Source: Methanomicrobiales archaeon (lineage in GTDB: Archaea; Halobacteriota; Methanomicrobia; Methanomicrobiales; Methanospirillaceae). Taken from it: DNA of 64,000 nucleotides. Location of the stretch: the NCBI GenBank assembly GCA_012516785.1, contig JAAYWH010000035.1, positions 1 to 64,000 of the forward strand, written 5' to 3'. Made by a program: the position numbers and the translations under genes. The stretch's first letter is position 1. Every line of letters starts with the position of its first letter. The notes beneath the pieces were generated by a model. It did no database searches, was not told where the DNA came from, and saw only the letters and a list, made by a program, of their open reading frames with translations. Shown one piece after another: positions 43,395-52,412 of this stretch.

Positions 43395-44318
43395 ATGGAA
43401 ATCCTGTCGATCATCCTAACCATCGCAGGGCTCTGCCTCTTTGAGACCATCAGCAGCATCGACAATGCCATCATCAATGCTGAGGTCCTCTCCACCATGG
43501 CCGCATGGGCGCGTCGATGGTTTCTGACGTGGGGGCTCTTTTTTGCGGTCTTCGTCATCAGGGGGCTCCTCCCCTGGCTGATCATCTGGATGACGACCCC
43601 CTCGCTCGGGCCGATCGGGGCACTGACGGCAACATTTTCAAATGATCCTGCCGTGATTGCCGCCATCGAAGAGTCGGCCCCCATACTCCTGATGGGGGGT
43701 GGCATCTTCCTGGTGTTTCTCTTCCTCCACTGGATATTCCTGGAAGAGAAGCACTACGGCCTCCGGGGGGAGTGCTATATCGCCTCGAAGGGGGTCTGGT
43801 TTTTTGCCGTCGTCTCGATGCTGCTTGCCCTCATCGTCTGGTTTGCGCTTGCCATCAATCCGCTCATGGCATTTGCGGCCGTCATGGGCTCCACCGCATT
43901 CTTTATCGTGCACGGGTTCCGGCAGAATGCCGAGGAACAGGAACGGAAGATGCTCGGGGGCACGATGTCGGACTGGAGCAAGATCTTTTACCTGGAGGTG
44001 ATCGATGCCACCTTCTCGATCGATGGTGTTCTCGGTGCCTTCGCCTTCACGCTCTCCGTGCCCCTCATCATCATCGGGAGCGGCCTTGGTGCTATTGTTG
44101 TCCGGCAGATAACCATCAGCAATGTCGACAGAATCAAACGGTATCTCTTCCTCAAGAACGGGGCCATGTACTCGATCCTCGTGCTGGGGAGCATCATGGT
44201 CCTCGATGCGTTCGGGTTCCACATCCCGACATGGCTCTCTCCCATTGCCACCTTCGTCATCGTGGGATTTTTCTATGTAAAATCGGTCAGGAACATGCCG
44301 CCTGCTGAAACGGCATAA
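43395..44318 (+). CDS. DUF475/TerC-like integral membrane protein
   Basis: A 307-residue protein with about nine hydrophobic helices. It has the TerC-superfamily signature ETISSIDNAIINAEVL near the N-terminus and its inverted repeat EVIDATFSIDGVLGAFAFT later, both with buried acidic residues suited to metal ions. DUF475 members are thought to act in metal export or tellurite resistance. A TATA-like tcttttatggg lies about 45 bases upstream. Confidence 0.9.
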   Translation: MEILSIILTIAGLCLFETISSIDNAIINAEVLSTMAAWARRWFLTWGLFFAVFVIRGLLPWLIIWMTTPSLGPIGALTATFSNDPAVIAAIEESAPILLMGGGIFLVFLFLHWIFLEEKHYGLRGECYIASKGVWFFAVVSMLLALIVWFALAINPLMAFAAVMGSTAFFIVHGFRQNAEEQERKMLGGTMSDWSKIFYLEVIDATFSIDGVLGAFAFTLSVPLIIIGSGLGAIVVRQITISNVDRIKRYLFLKNGAMYSILVLGSIMVLDAFGFHIPTWLSPIATFVIVGFFYVKSVRNMPPAETA

Positions 44319-44340
44319 GGCCTTATTTTCGCTATCCCCT

Positions 44341-44350
44341 CTCTTTTTTG
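44341..44350 (+). terminator. T-run terminator after the DUF475 gene
   Basis: ctcttttttg, 23 bases after the stop; same motif as behind thiC and glmM. Confidence 0.45.
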
Positions 44351-44366
44351 CTCTGTTCAAGGGTGG

Positions 44367-44416
44367 CCCGGCGTTCCATTCCCGGCGTTCCATTCCCGGC
44401 GTTCCATTCCCGGCGT
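44367..44416 (+). repeat. 14-base tandem repeat, 3.6 copies
   Basis: Three perfect copies of CCCGGCGTTCCATT (44367-44380, 44381-44394, 44395-44408) and a partial fourth. It lies in the gap between the DUF475 and rhodanese genes. Confidence 0.88.
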
Positions 44417-44572
44417 GCGGAGGGAGAAGGACGTATTGCCCAGAGCCGGCACCCAAAAGCGTACGTCCCGACCGCCAACTGAACAAGGGTTGGTTTCAGG
44501 GCGGGATGGTGGTTGCTCCAGGCTGAAGGGAACCATTCAATTCACCTCCAATACCGGTTTCACTGGTCGATA

Positions 44573-44917
44573 TCAGTCGTTCTGCACCGGGAGCCGCTGT
44601 GACACCCAGTTCTCATAACCACCCCGAATATTCACCACATCGGGAAAGCCACACTGGTGCATCAGCTCCATCGTCTTTTGACCCCGTATCCCCCGTCTGC
44701 AGTAGACCAGGTACCTGATCGTCCGATCCTTCTGCTCAATGCACTGCCTGAAATCAGAGCGATAAAAGTCAAGGTGCTCGGCCCCGATCAAATGCCCGCC
44801 TCGGAACTCGTCAGCGGTCCTGACATCGAGGATGCGGCAGGGACGCTCCATATCCCTGGAGAGAAGGTCAGAACATTCCCGCGGGGAGAGTTCCCGACAC
44901 CCATCCTTGTCTGGCAT
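44573..44917 (-). CDS. Rhodanese-like sulfurtransferase
   Basis: A 114-residue single rhodanese domain with LDVRTADEFRGGHLIGAEHLDF and the active-site loop YCRRGIRG, in which Cys carries the persulfide, ending GGYENWVS. It may move sulfur for cofactor or thiouridine synthesis. It stands alone, about 100 bases from the nitroreductase gene. Confidence 0.92.
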   Translation of the reverse strand: MPDKDGCRELSPRECSDLLSRDMERPCRILDVRTADEFRGGHLIGAEHLDFYRSDFRQCIEQKDRTIRYLVYCRRGIRGQKTMELMHQCGFPDVVNIRGGYENWVSQRLPVQND

Positions 44918-45015
44918 AATTCTTCCCTAGCACCCTGGCAAAGCCCAGAAACGGGAGATCACCGTCTCATACACCCTGTGGCTTGAGACGGAAAGCGTCT
45001 GAATCCCCCGCATGG

Positions 45016-45522
45016 TCAGTCTTCTTTGTACTGATCAAAGAAGACGATCTCATCCTGTTCCTTCTTCTTCTGGAGCGCGATGTCTGCCGGATAACCGGCG
45101 GGCAGGAGCGAGACAAGGGTGTAGTGATCAGGAACCCCCAGCAGTCTCCGCACCGGCTCTGCGTACTCCTTCTTGTCACCGGCAACCCAGCAGGACCCCA
45201 CCCCATAGGACTGGAGGGCGATGATCAGGTTCTCGGTGGCTGCACAGCAGTCCTCAAGGTAATACTTGGCCTTCCGTTCACCAAATACGGCAAAACAGAC
45301 CGGGGCATCGGTAATGAACCTCCCGTGATCGGTCAGACCGGCGACCTTCTCAAGCATGTCCCTCTCCCGGATGACCCCAATCAGCCAGGGCTGGAGATTC
45401 ATCGCAGTCGGGGCGAAGCGTGCACATTCGATGGCATCCCTGATGATCGTGTCCTCGACCGGAACGGGTTTGTAACTCCGGACACTGTGCCGGCATTTGA
45501 TGATGGTGGTTCCGACATTCAT
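45016..45522 (-). CDS. Nitroreductase family protein
   Basis: A 168-residue flavoprotein starting with the family motif RHSVRSYKPVPVED, with FAPTAMNLQPW (FMN contact) and GVGSCWVAG near residue 120. It could reduce nitro or quinone compounds, or act in flavin chemistry; the substrate is not predictable. Confidence 0.9.
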   Translation of the reverse strand: MNVGTTIIKCRHSVRSYKPVPVEDTIIRDAIECARFAPTAMNLQPWLIGVIRERDMLEKVAGLTDHGRFITDAPVCFAVFGERKAKYYLEDCCAATENLIIALQSYGVGSCWVAGDKKEYAEPVRRLLGVPDHYTLVSLLPAGYPADIALQKKKEQDEIVFFDQYKED

Positions 45523-45796
45523 GAGTATCCCCTTGCAGTCAAGGGAAAAAATGGTTTTGGCCTGCTGATTCCCGCCAGGGACGGATTGATGAACCGAAGT
45601 CGTTCCGATGCTCTACGGGGAAAAAGATCGTTCATAGTTCAATAGATGGCACTCTTACGGTCGGACTGAGTAAAACCACTGGAGAGATCATTTTCCCGGA
45701 ACGAGGGAATTGAGGGGAAAGGTATCGCCGTCAGTCCGCGCTGCTGGAGGGTCGGAAGTTCCCTGACCTTCTCCCAGGAAAGGGGGAGGTGTGGGC
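45523..45796. other. Short intergenic region, nothing recognised
   Basis: 274 bases between the nitroreductase start and the stop of the DUF3821 gene. Apart from an AT-rich tract near 45620-45660 I see no feature. Confidence 0.35.
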
Positions 45797-46759
45797 CTAC
45801 CTCTGGTGCCTGACCATCACCAGGAGGCAGGCGACAAAAAAGGCGGAGAGGGTGAGCATGGCACCAAAGCCCGGGGTGGTCGTGGGGGGGACCGTGGTCG
45901 GAATAACCGTGCCGGGCGTTGTTGCAGGAGATTCCGTACCAACAGTGGCAGGGGTGAGCGTAGTCACCATCGTAGCAGGAATGGTAGGGGGTGGGGTTGT
46001 GGTGGTCGTGGCCGGGTTTGTGGTGGGTGTTGGGGTGATGAGCGGATTGGTGCTCTGGAGAAGGAACTGCACTGGCACGGTCACCGTCTTTCCCTCCTGC
46101 TTGTAATTGAGATTCATATCATTCCCGGTGCTCTCCGCCCATACCGTGTAGGTGCCACTCTCAAAGCCGCCCGTCAGCCATACCCCCCCTGTATCGAATG
46201 GCGAGGCAGATATCAGGATATCCTCGAGCTGATACCCTGTCACCGAGGAATACTCAACCCCCCCTGGACCCCGGATGCGGATGGTGATCGGAGCACCCGG
46301 GGAACCAGGCCGTCTGGCAATCTCGTAGACATTGGTGTCGATCCGGAACCCCACCACGTCCCCCTTCGGGATCCAGGTGACATCGCCCGTAATCGCGAAA
46401 TCGGCGCTCTCATCCATCACCCGGATCCCGATCAGCGGGTCCTGGACATAGAACGCAAGGGTGTTTGCCGGGGACAGAAACCAGGGGCCGGTCCTGCCAC
46501 CAAAAAGAGCCGGGGAGAGGTAGAAGTCGGAGGGATCATCTACCGTCATCGTTGCCACGGGAACAGTGGCAGGGCTCCCGCCCGGCCCGAAATACACGAT
46601 CTGCGAACCGGCAGCGGCACCGGTCGCGGAGATATCAAGCCCCTGCTCTCCGAGGAAGACCGTTCCGGCAACCGGCACGGTGTTTTCTGCTGCGAGGACA
46701 GGGGAGAGCGCAAGGAGTGCAGAAAGGATGATCAGGGCATACCAGGACGAAATGCTCAT
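45797..46759 (-). CDS. DUF3821 surface protein with PGF-like C-terminal anchor
   Basis: A 320-residue protein. Signal peptide at 1-23 (ALIILSALLALSPVLA); DUF3821-type domain at about 30-235 (TVFLGEQGLDISATGA, TWIPKGDVVGFRIDTN), a domain I know mainly from Methanomicrobiales; a Thr/Pro-rich stalk (about 240-290), likely O-glycosylated; then TTPGFGAMLTLSAFFVACLLVMVRHQR, a PGF-CTERM-like archaeosortase sorting tail. It probably belongs to the cell envelope. This gene is a good lineage marker. Confidence 0.87.
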   Translation of the reverse strand: MSISSWYALIILSALLALSPVLAAENTVPVAGTVFLGEQGLDISATGAAAGSQIVYFGPGGSPATVPVATMTVDDPSDFYLSPALFGGRTGPWFLSPANTLAFYVQDPLIGIRVMDESADFAITGDVTWIPKGDVVGFRIDTNVYEIARRPGSPGAPITIRIRGPGGVEYSSVTGYQLEDILISASPFDTGGVWLTGGFESGTYTVWAESTGNDMNLNYKQEGKTVTVPVQFLLQSTNPLITPTPTTNPATTTTTPPPTIPATMVTTLTPATVGTESPATTPGTVIPTTVPPTTTPGFGAMLTLSAFFVACLLVMVRHQR

Positions 46760-46804
46760 ATGCCACTCATCGCGGGGACACTAAAAATAGTTTCTGGGAG
46801 GCGA

Positions 46805-48001
46805 TCAGAAGATCGCCTGGATGGCGGCCCACATGTTCGCAATCCCCTGGGTCATCACCACCCCGACATCGATCCCGAGGATCGGGAAGATGAAGACAAA
46901 GTAGAGGATCGTCCCGAGCGTGCTCCCGATATTTGCCATGGCGGCAACAACGACCACCCGGAAGAGCGGGATCTCCATCATCTCGCCGATCGACTCAGCC
47001 CGCGAGATACGGCCCAGATCGCCTGGTCCGGGTTTCCGGATCTTTGCCTCGACGATCGCGGAGAACCAGCCGGCTGCGATCAGCGGGTTTAATGCCGTGA
47101 ACCAGGAGACCGCAAATCCGGTCAGGGCTGAAAGAGGATGCCCTTTCGCAAGGAGGGTGAAGACGGCCGTAAGGACCCCGTGGATCAGCACCCAGTAGAG
47201 GAGTGCAGTGATCAGGACATCGGTTCCCACGCCTGAGAAGAGGATAGCTACCAGGAGAAAGACGAAAAGGAAGGTGACGATCCCCCCGAAGATCAGCCCC
47301 CACGGCCTGGACTTCACCTCACCCGTAAGGCTTTCGATGGCGGGCAGCGTTTCAGGGGACGCAAGATACCGGTTTATCCCCTCCTTGTGGCCCGCCCCAA
47401 TCACCACGAGAATGCGTTCATGGGAGAGAGAGAGCCTCCTGATCTGGTGGGCAAGATAGGCATCCCGCTCATCGATCAGGGCCCGGGCGCCATTCGGTGA
47501 GAAATTCCGGAACTCTTCCATCGCGACGGCAATCACGTCCTGTTTCTTCAGCTCCTCCACATCGATCTCCTGCTCATCGATACTGGCAACGGATGCAACG
47601 AGGGCATAGAGCATCTTGATCTTCTCAAAAAACGAGAGTGAATGCCAGAACCTCCGGAGAGTTATCCGGATATCCCGGTCGATCAGGGCGATGCTGATGC
47701 GCCGGGCTTCGGCCTCTTCCACGGCGGCCTTCATCTCTGCCCCCGGCTCTACGCCAACATCAAGCCCGATCTTCCGCTGCAGGTAGGCAAGGATCCACTG
47801 GACAAGGAGCTGGGTGAACGTCTTTGCCTCAAGCACCGATTCGACCGAAGCTTCCTGGACCTGTTTTTTCAGGGCGGCATACCGGGTGGCATCCAGTTCC
47901 ACGGCCACCACATCAGGAGAAAACTCAGCGATTGCCTCCTGCACCTCGCGAACACTCTCCTTCGAGACATGGGCCGTTCCGATGATCCGTATCTCAGCCA
48001 T
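46805..48001 (-). CDS. TraB/PrgY family membrane protein
   Basis: A 398-residue protein. The N-terminal part has IRIIGTAHVSKESV (GTAH motif) and VAVELDATRYAAL, and a later ERILVVIGAGHKEGI: the TraB/TIKI-like fold, possibly a metallo-hydrolase. The C-terminal 170 residues carry four or five membrane helices (FLFVFLLVAILF, AVFTLLAKGH ...). Archaeal members are of unknown function. Its ATG overlaps the YkgJ stop (TGATG). Confidence 0.9.
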   Translation of the reverse strand: MAEIRIIGTAHVSKESVREVQEAIAEFSPDVVAVELDATRYAALKKQVQEASVESVLEAKTFTQLLVQWILAYLQRKIGLDVGVEPGAEMKAAVEEAEARRISIALIDRDIRITLRRFWHSLSFFEKIKMLYALVASVASIDEQEIDVEELKKQDVIAVAMEEFRNFSPNGARALIDERDAYLAHQIRRLSLSHERILVVIGAGHKEGINRYLASPETLPAIESLTGEVKSRPWGLIFGGIVTFLFVFLLVAILFSGVGTDVLITALLYWVLIHGVLTAVFTLLAKGHPLSALTGFAVSWFTALNPLIAAGWFSAIVEAKIRKPGPGDLGRISRAESIGEMMEIPLFRVVVVAAMANIGSTLGTILYFVFIFPILGIDVGVVMTQGIANMWAAIQAIF

Positions 48002-48534
48002 CAGAGCCTCCTCATCCCGGTTCCATCGATCAGCACATCAGCCCCTGCAGGGATGTGGTGCGTTGAGAGCAGGGTGCGAACCCGGTCCTCCTCTTGTTCT
48101 TCGGCACGCTTCCGTGCAAGCAGAAGCCCGGCGATTTCCCAGGCTTCACCTTCTGACAGGGGGCCCCCGATTCCCCTGCACTGAAAGACCATAAGTTCCT
48201 CTCCGGAAAGCATGAACGGGTAGGTCCTGCAGATCCATGGCCGTGACGCATACACCTGGCATCTGTTTCCGTCAAGGAAGATGCACACCCCTTCCCTCCG
48301 CCGGATACATCGTTCGAACCTGATACTCCCCCCTCCCGGCATCGCCACCGCCTCAGGGTACGGTTCCGAGAATTCCTCTCCCTCCCGGCCAGTGGCAGTG
48401 CACAGTTCCGCACGCTCCGGAGGATACAGCATCACCAGGTTGGAATCCGTATTGGTTTCCCTGCAACATTCTCCGCATCGGGTACAGGAGAACCCGATCC
48501 TCCTGATCTCTGCTGCCAGTTCTTCTTGTCTCAT
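48001..48534 (-). CDS. YkgJ-family cysteine cluster protein
   Basis: A 177-residue protein with FSCTRCGECCRETN (CxxCxxCC) at about residue 15, then CIRRREGVCIFLDGNRCQVY and RPWICRTYP, the cysteine set of YkgJ proteins (zinc or iron-sulfur). Function unknown. ATG 48534 lies 7 bases after the guaAA stop and its own stop overlaps traB, so three genes are co-transcribed. Confidence 0.88.
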   Translation of the reverse strand: MRQEELAAEIRRIGFSCTRCGECCRETNTDSNLVMLYPPERAELCTATGREGEEFSEPYPEAVAMPGGGSIRFERCIRRREGVCIFLDGNRCQVYASRPWICRTYPFMLSGEELMVFQCRGIGGPLSEGEAWEIAGLLLARKRAEEQEEDRVRTLLSTHHIPAGADVLIDGTGMRRL

Positions 48535-48541
48535 CTGCTTT

Positions 48542-49099
48542 TCACTGTCCCCTGGTAATCCGGTCAAAATTCTCGTAGACGTACCTGCCGTTCTCGGTAT
48601 GACTGACTTCAGGATGCCACTGAAGGCCGTAGATATGGCGATCCGGCAATGCAATCGCTTCATTGCCACAGATCGGTGAGCCGGCAAGCCTGACTGCTCC
48701 GGCGGGAAGACCGCTGACCTCATCGGCATGGGAGGCCCATACCCGTATCCTTGACGGGTACCCGACCAGGATTTCGTCATGCTCGACAATCTCCACCTCG
48801 ACAGGACCGTACCCGCCCAGCCTGCCCTTGGTGACCGTACCCCCGAATTCCCGTGCGATGACATGGAGCCCCAGACATATTCCGAGCACCGGGAGATCAA
48901 GATGGAGGTATCGTGCCGAGTTCCCCGAGCGGGAGATGTCAGGTCCTCCTCCGAGTATCAGGCCGCGGCACCCTGCGGCAACATCCTCAGGGGGCATGCT
49001 GTTTGAGATCATCCTTGCATCGACAGAACGATCCCTGAGCATCCGCAGGATCAGGTGGTTGAATTGCCCGAAATTATTGACCACATATATCGGGAGCAT
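48542..49099 (-). CDS. guaAA: GMP synthase glutamine amidotransferase subunit
   Basis: A 185-residue class I glutamine amidotransferase that supplies ammonia to the separate archaeal GuaAB. Oxyanion region ILGGGPD, nucleophile Cys in LGICLGLH, and the His-Glu pair in QWHPEV are present. ATG 49099. First gene of the guaAA-ykgJ-traB operon. Confidence 0.94.
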   Translation of the reverse strand: MLPIYVVNNFGQFNHLILRMLRDRSVDARMISNSMPPEDVAAGCRGLILGGGPDISRSGNSARYLHLDLPVLGICLGLHVIAREFGGTVTKGRLGGYGPVEVEIVEHDEILVGYPSRIRVWASHADEVSGLPAGAVRLAGSPICGNEAIALPDRHIYGLQWHPEVSHTENGRYVYENFDRITRGQ

Positions 49100-49215
49100 C
49101 CCTGATCACTTCTCTCTGATGGCTGATAATCCCTTTTTTATCGGAGCCTTCCGGAAATCCCCTCCCGGCCGGCCTGGCTATTCCCGTCACCAAACGATGT
49201 ACCACACCCCTGTTC

Positions 49216-50226
49216 CTACGCATACCCGTGGACCGTGTGAAGGATCTTTTTCCTGATCGCGTCAGGAGAATGGCCCATCAGCCAGGCAAGGAACATGGCG
49301 CCTCCGGCACCCATCCCTTCCTTCACCTCCCCGATGCAGTACCGTGCAAGCCCCGAATGTCCCAGTTCACCGAAGCCGGGATCGACGTAATACACGGGTG
49401 TCCCTATCATTCCTGCCATTTCAGCAAAGTTGGCCGAGGAGTCATCCCTCACATAACAGGTGGTTGCGATCCCGGGTATCGGGAGATTCATCCCTTTGAG
49501 GACCGCTGCAACAGAGAGCATCTGGGTTCCCCCGCCGAGGATGATGCTCCCGCTATACGTGGCTGCGATCCCGGCGGCAATGGCGATCATCGGATCCCCG
49601 CAGCAACGGACGATATCAAGGGGGGTGCGGTAGAGGCCTTCCTGTATTCTTCTGTTCACGATGCTCCAGACCTCCTCCTTCATCCGGACAGGATTCCTGG
49701 CATAGCTGCTGCTCACCAGGGCATCATACCCGAGCCCCCGCAGAACACAGAGCGACGTGGTGGTCCCTCCGGGAACACATTCGCCGAGCACCAGAAGATC
49801 CGAAACACTCCCAAGGAAGGTCCCGATCGACCTCCCTTTCCTGAACAATGCACAGGCATCAGGGACCGCATCGCCGAACCGGGGGTCTTCGCCCGGTATG
49901 CCATAGGTGTCGAGGCATGGTACGGTCGGGGTATGGACAAGCCCTCCGTTGATGAAAAGGGGCGAGAGTCCGCAGAGTTCCATAACTGCCCTCGTGATGG
50001 ATGCAGGCGTGGGGCAGCCCGTCGGGGTATCGGGGCGCACCGGCATGCTGGTGATCTTCCCGCAGGTGATCAGCTCCGCGTCGAGGATGGGGGTGAGGAG
50101 CGTCTTTTCAGGGCTTGGACCGGCACCCGAGATGCCTGGCACTACAGAGAGCATCGTATTGGCAAGAATACTGGAAAAAAGGGGGTTCTTTGCCCTGATC
50201 TCCGGGCTGCCTGTCACAAATGCCAT
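49216..50226 (-). CDS. cobT: Archaeal CobT-type nicotinate-nucleotide phosphoribosyltransferase
   Basis: A 336-residue protein of the archaeal CobT/UPF0284 family, with SPEKTLLTPILDAELI, TPTGCPTPASITRA, FLGSVSDLLVLGECVPGGTTTS and GGGTQMLS. It activates the lower-ligand base as its alpha-ribotide in cobamide synthesis. It is divergent from cobZ-cobS; the 67-base gap must hold both promoters. Confidence 0.9.
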   Translation of the reverse strand: MAFVTGSPEIRAKNPLFSSILANTMLSVVPGISGAGPSPEKTLLTPILDAELITCGKITSMPVRPDTPTGCPTPASITRAVMELCGLSPLFINGGLVHTPTVPCLDTYGIPGEDPRFGDAVPDACALFRKGRSIGTFLGSVSDLLVLGECVPGGTTTSLCVLRGLGYDALVSSSYARNPVRMKEEVWSIVNRRIQEGLYRTPLDIVRCCGDPMIAIAAGIAATYSGSIILGGGTQMLSVAAVLKGMNLPIPGIATTCYVRDDSSANFAEMAGMIGTPVYYVDPGFGELGHSGLARYCIGEVKEGMGAGGAMFLAWLMGHSPDAIRKKILHTVHGYA

Positions 50227-50293
50227 GAGTACTCGATCTTACAGCTCTCACCTTCCCGGACATCAAGCTATCCTAACGGCAACCTAATAGCGG

Positions 50294-50749
50294 ATGCAGG
50301 AACACATAGCAGATATGTTCGGGATTGAGGAACGGCTGGAGGAGAAAGGGATCTCTGTCGATTCCATGGTAACCTCTGCGATGCTGCTCTATGTGCCGCA
50401 CGGGCTTTCGGCAGAAGAGGCAGCGCACAAGGTTCGGGAGAAGATCCTCAAGTATCTTGGCGATCCGAATATCGCATCCCTGCTCCTCGGGGCCATCCTC
50501 CTTGAAGATGAACTCTTTCTCCGGCAGAAAGATTCGGGGATCCAGGAAGACCCGGTATTCCTCCTCTCCGATGAGATCATCGGGATGGCCATCGCCGAAT
50601 GTATCGGCGGGACCTATGCCCGTTTCGAGTTCACACGTTATGACCAGAAGAAACCCGGCATCCTGGCAACACTCGGCCCGTTCCTCGATGACGCGGTCGC
50701 CGGGCTGATAGCCGGTTGTACATCCCGCCTTTACAGCGAATGCTGCTGA
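50294..50749 (+). CDS. cobZ: Alpha-ribazole phosphatase, CobZ type (PgpA-like)
   Basis: A 151-residue protein similar to phosphatidylglycerophosphatase A, the fold of archaeal CobZ, which removes the phosphate from alpha-ribazole phosphate. Motifs: ILLEDELFLRQKDSG, LSDEIIGMAIAECIGG, RYDQKKPGILATLGPFLDDAVAGLIAG. The neighbours cobT and cobS make the cobamide role more likely than a lipid one. Overlaps cobS by 10 bases. Confidence 0.88.
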   Translation: MQEHIADMFGIEERLEEKGISVDSMVTSAMLLYVPHGLSAEEAAHKVREKILKYLGDPNIASLLLGAILLEDELFLRQKDSGIQEDPVFLLSDEIIGMAIAECIGGTYARFEFTRYDQKKPGILATLGPFLDDAVAGLIAGCTSRLYSECC

Positions 50750-51474
50750 ACCGGCTCCGGGCCCTCCTCCAGTTCACGACCATCCTCCCTCTCGGCAGGA
50801 CGGTTGATTTTTCTCTCTTCGCAGACCACACTTACCTCTATCCTCTCTCAGGGTACGTGATCGGGGGTCTTGCCGGGCTCGCAGCATGCTGGATCAGCAT
50901 CCCGGAGATCAGGGCAGCGGTCGCCCTCATCGCAGTGCTTGGTATCACCGGGGCAAACCATTTTGACGGTCTCCTCGATCTTGGTGATGGTCTCATGGCA
51001 CATGGTGGAAAGGAGGGCAGGATCCGGGCGCTCACGGACCGGCAGATCGGCACCGGCGGATTTGCTGCCGGAGGCACGGTTCTGCTCCTTACCTTCGCCG
51101 CCCTCTCTTCCTCACCACAGGTCCTGTGGGCCCTCATTGTCGGGGAAGTCCTGGCAAAATTCTCCATGGCCTTCCTGACCGCATACGGTACCCCGTTCCA
51201 TGACGGCCTCCATGCGCTCCTGCATCGCCAGTCAAAACCCTGGTTCCCGGTTGCCGCCGGGATATGCTGTATCCCACTCGCACTCCTCCCGCTCCCGTAC
51301 CTCCCCCTTTTGGGGGCAGCGATTGCCGCGGTCCTCATCCCCCTTCTCCTCCTCTCCATCTCCCAGCGCCAGTTCGGGGGGGTGAATGGGGACGTCGTCG
51401 GGGCTTCGGGGGAGATTACCCGGGCTGCAACGCTCTGCGCACTGGTCATCATTCCTGCGAGCGCACTTTTTTAG
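50740..51474 (+). CDS. cobS: Adenosylcobinamide-GDP ribazoletransferase
   Basis: A 244-residue polytopic membrane enzyme that joins adenosylcobinamide-GDP and alpha-ribazole. The N-terminus is LRALLQFTTILPLG, and the metal-binding signature is ANHFDGLLDLGDGLMAHGGKEGRI; GGVNGDVVGASGEI near the C-terminus is also typical. ATG 50740 inside cobZ is preferred to TTG 50716. Confidence 0.93.
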   Translation: MLLNRLRALLQFTTILPLGRTVDFSLFADHTYLYPLSGYVIGGLAGLAACWISIPEIRAAVALIAVLGITGANHFDGLLDLGDGLMAHGGKEGRIRALTDRQIGTGGFAAGGTVLLLTFAALSSSPQVLWALIVGEVLAKFSMAFLTAYGTPFHDGLHALLHRQSKPWFPVAAGICCIPLALLPLPYLPLLGAAIAAVLIPLLLLSISQRQFGGVNGDVVGASGEITRAATLCALVIIPASALF

Positions 51475-51500
51475 GGGATGCACCGCGTAATAAATTCCTG

Positions 51501-52412
51501 ATGCTGAAGGATATGGGAGTTCACATGAAGGGCGGTGTCATCACCGAGCTCGACAGCGAATACTGCACGATACGAACGCGAATCCCGGCAGGCGTCGTCT
51601 CCTGTGACCAGCTGAAAGGGATCGCCACAGTGGCCGAGCGGTACGGGGCTGAATCGGTCCATCTGACCACCAGGCAGACCATCGAGATACCGCATATGAA
51701 CCATGCAGACCTCGATGCGATTGCAGGGGATCTCGCACTCAATAAGACCCCCCTCGGCTCCGAGCGTGATGAAGTGGTGAACGTGATCGCATGCCCGGGG
51801 AACGAACGGTGCATCTTTGCCAACATCGACTCGATATCGCTCGCCCGCTCCATCGATGCAAGACTCTTTGGAAGGGAGATGCCGGTAAAGATACGGATCT
51901 CCATATCTGCCTGCCCGAATGCCTGCACGAGCCCGCTCTTAAATGAGATAGGCATTGTCGGGCAGAACCGTCCCATCAGGGTGCCCGGGATGTGCACCGG
52001 ATGCGGGACATGCGTGGAATACTGCAAAGAAGAGGCGATCACAATAAAGCGGGGAGTTTCCGTTCTCGATCCCTCCCGGTGTGTTGAATGCGGCACCTGC
52101 ATCAGGTCCTGCCCGTACGATCTCCTCAAATCATCCGGCGAGCATTACCTGATCACGGTCGGGGGCCGGAGGGGGAGACACCCCAAGATCGGCAGGGAGC
52201 TGATCTCAGTAAAAAGTCCTGAATCGGTACTCCTCGTGGTCGAGAAGGTGGTGGCCTGGGTATACCGGAGAGCATGGAGCGGCAGGCTCCTTTCAGACCA
52301 GATGGATGAGTTGCAGTTCGAATCATTCCGGGATGAGATACGGGCACTGGTCCCCGAGAACGACCGCGCAGAAGAAACCTTCGGGGATTTCAGCGGCGGT
52401 AGCGGGATTTGA
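51501..52412 (+). CDS. Sulfite reductase-like siroheme/ferredoxin protein
   Basis: A 303-residue protein. Residues about 9-170 resemble a nitrite/sulfite reductase half-domain (HLTTRQTIEIPH), with siroheme-cluster ligands CPGNERC and CPNAC. Then two ferredoxin CxxCxxCxxxC sets, CTGCGTCVEYC and CVECGTCIRSC. This corresponds to the small dissimilatory-type Dsr-like proteins of methanogens, whose reaction is not settled. It starts 26 bases after cobS. Its end overlaps the convergent 52390-52692 gene by 23 bases. Confidence 0.88.
   Translation: MLKDMGVHMKGGVITELDSEYCTIRTRIPAGVVSCDQLKGIATVAERYGAESVHLTTRQTIEIPHMNHADLDAIAGDLALNKTPLGSERDEVVNVIACPGNERCIFANIDSISLARSIDARLFGREMPVKIRISISACPNACTSPLLNEIGIVGQNRPIRVPGMCTGCGTCVEYCKEEAITIKRGVSVLDPSRCVECGTCIRSCPYDLLKSSGEHYLITVGGRRGRHPKIGRELISVKSPESVLLVVEKVVAWVYRRAWSGRLLSDQMDELQFESFRDEIRALVPENDRAEETFGDFSGGSGI

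Noticed and set aside
45797-47092. A 433-residue plus-strand frame over the DUF3821 and traB genes
   Set aside because: Crosses two well-supported minus-strand genes and has an improbable Gly/Arg/His-rich composition.
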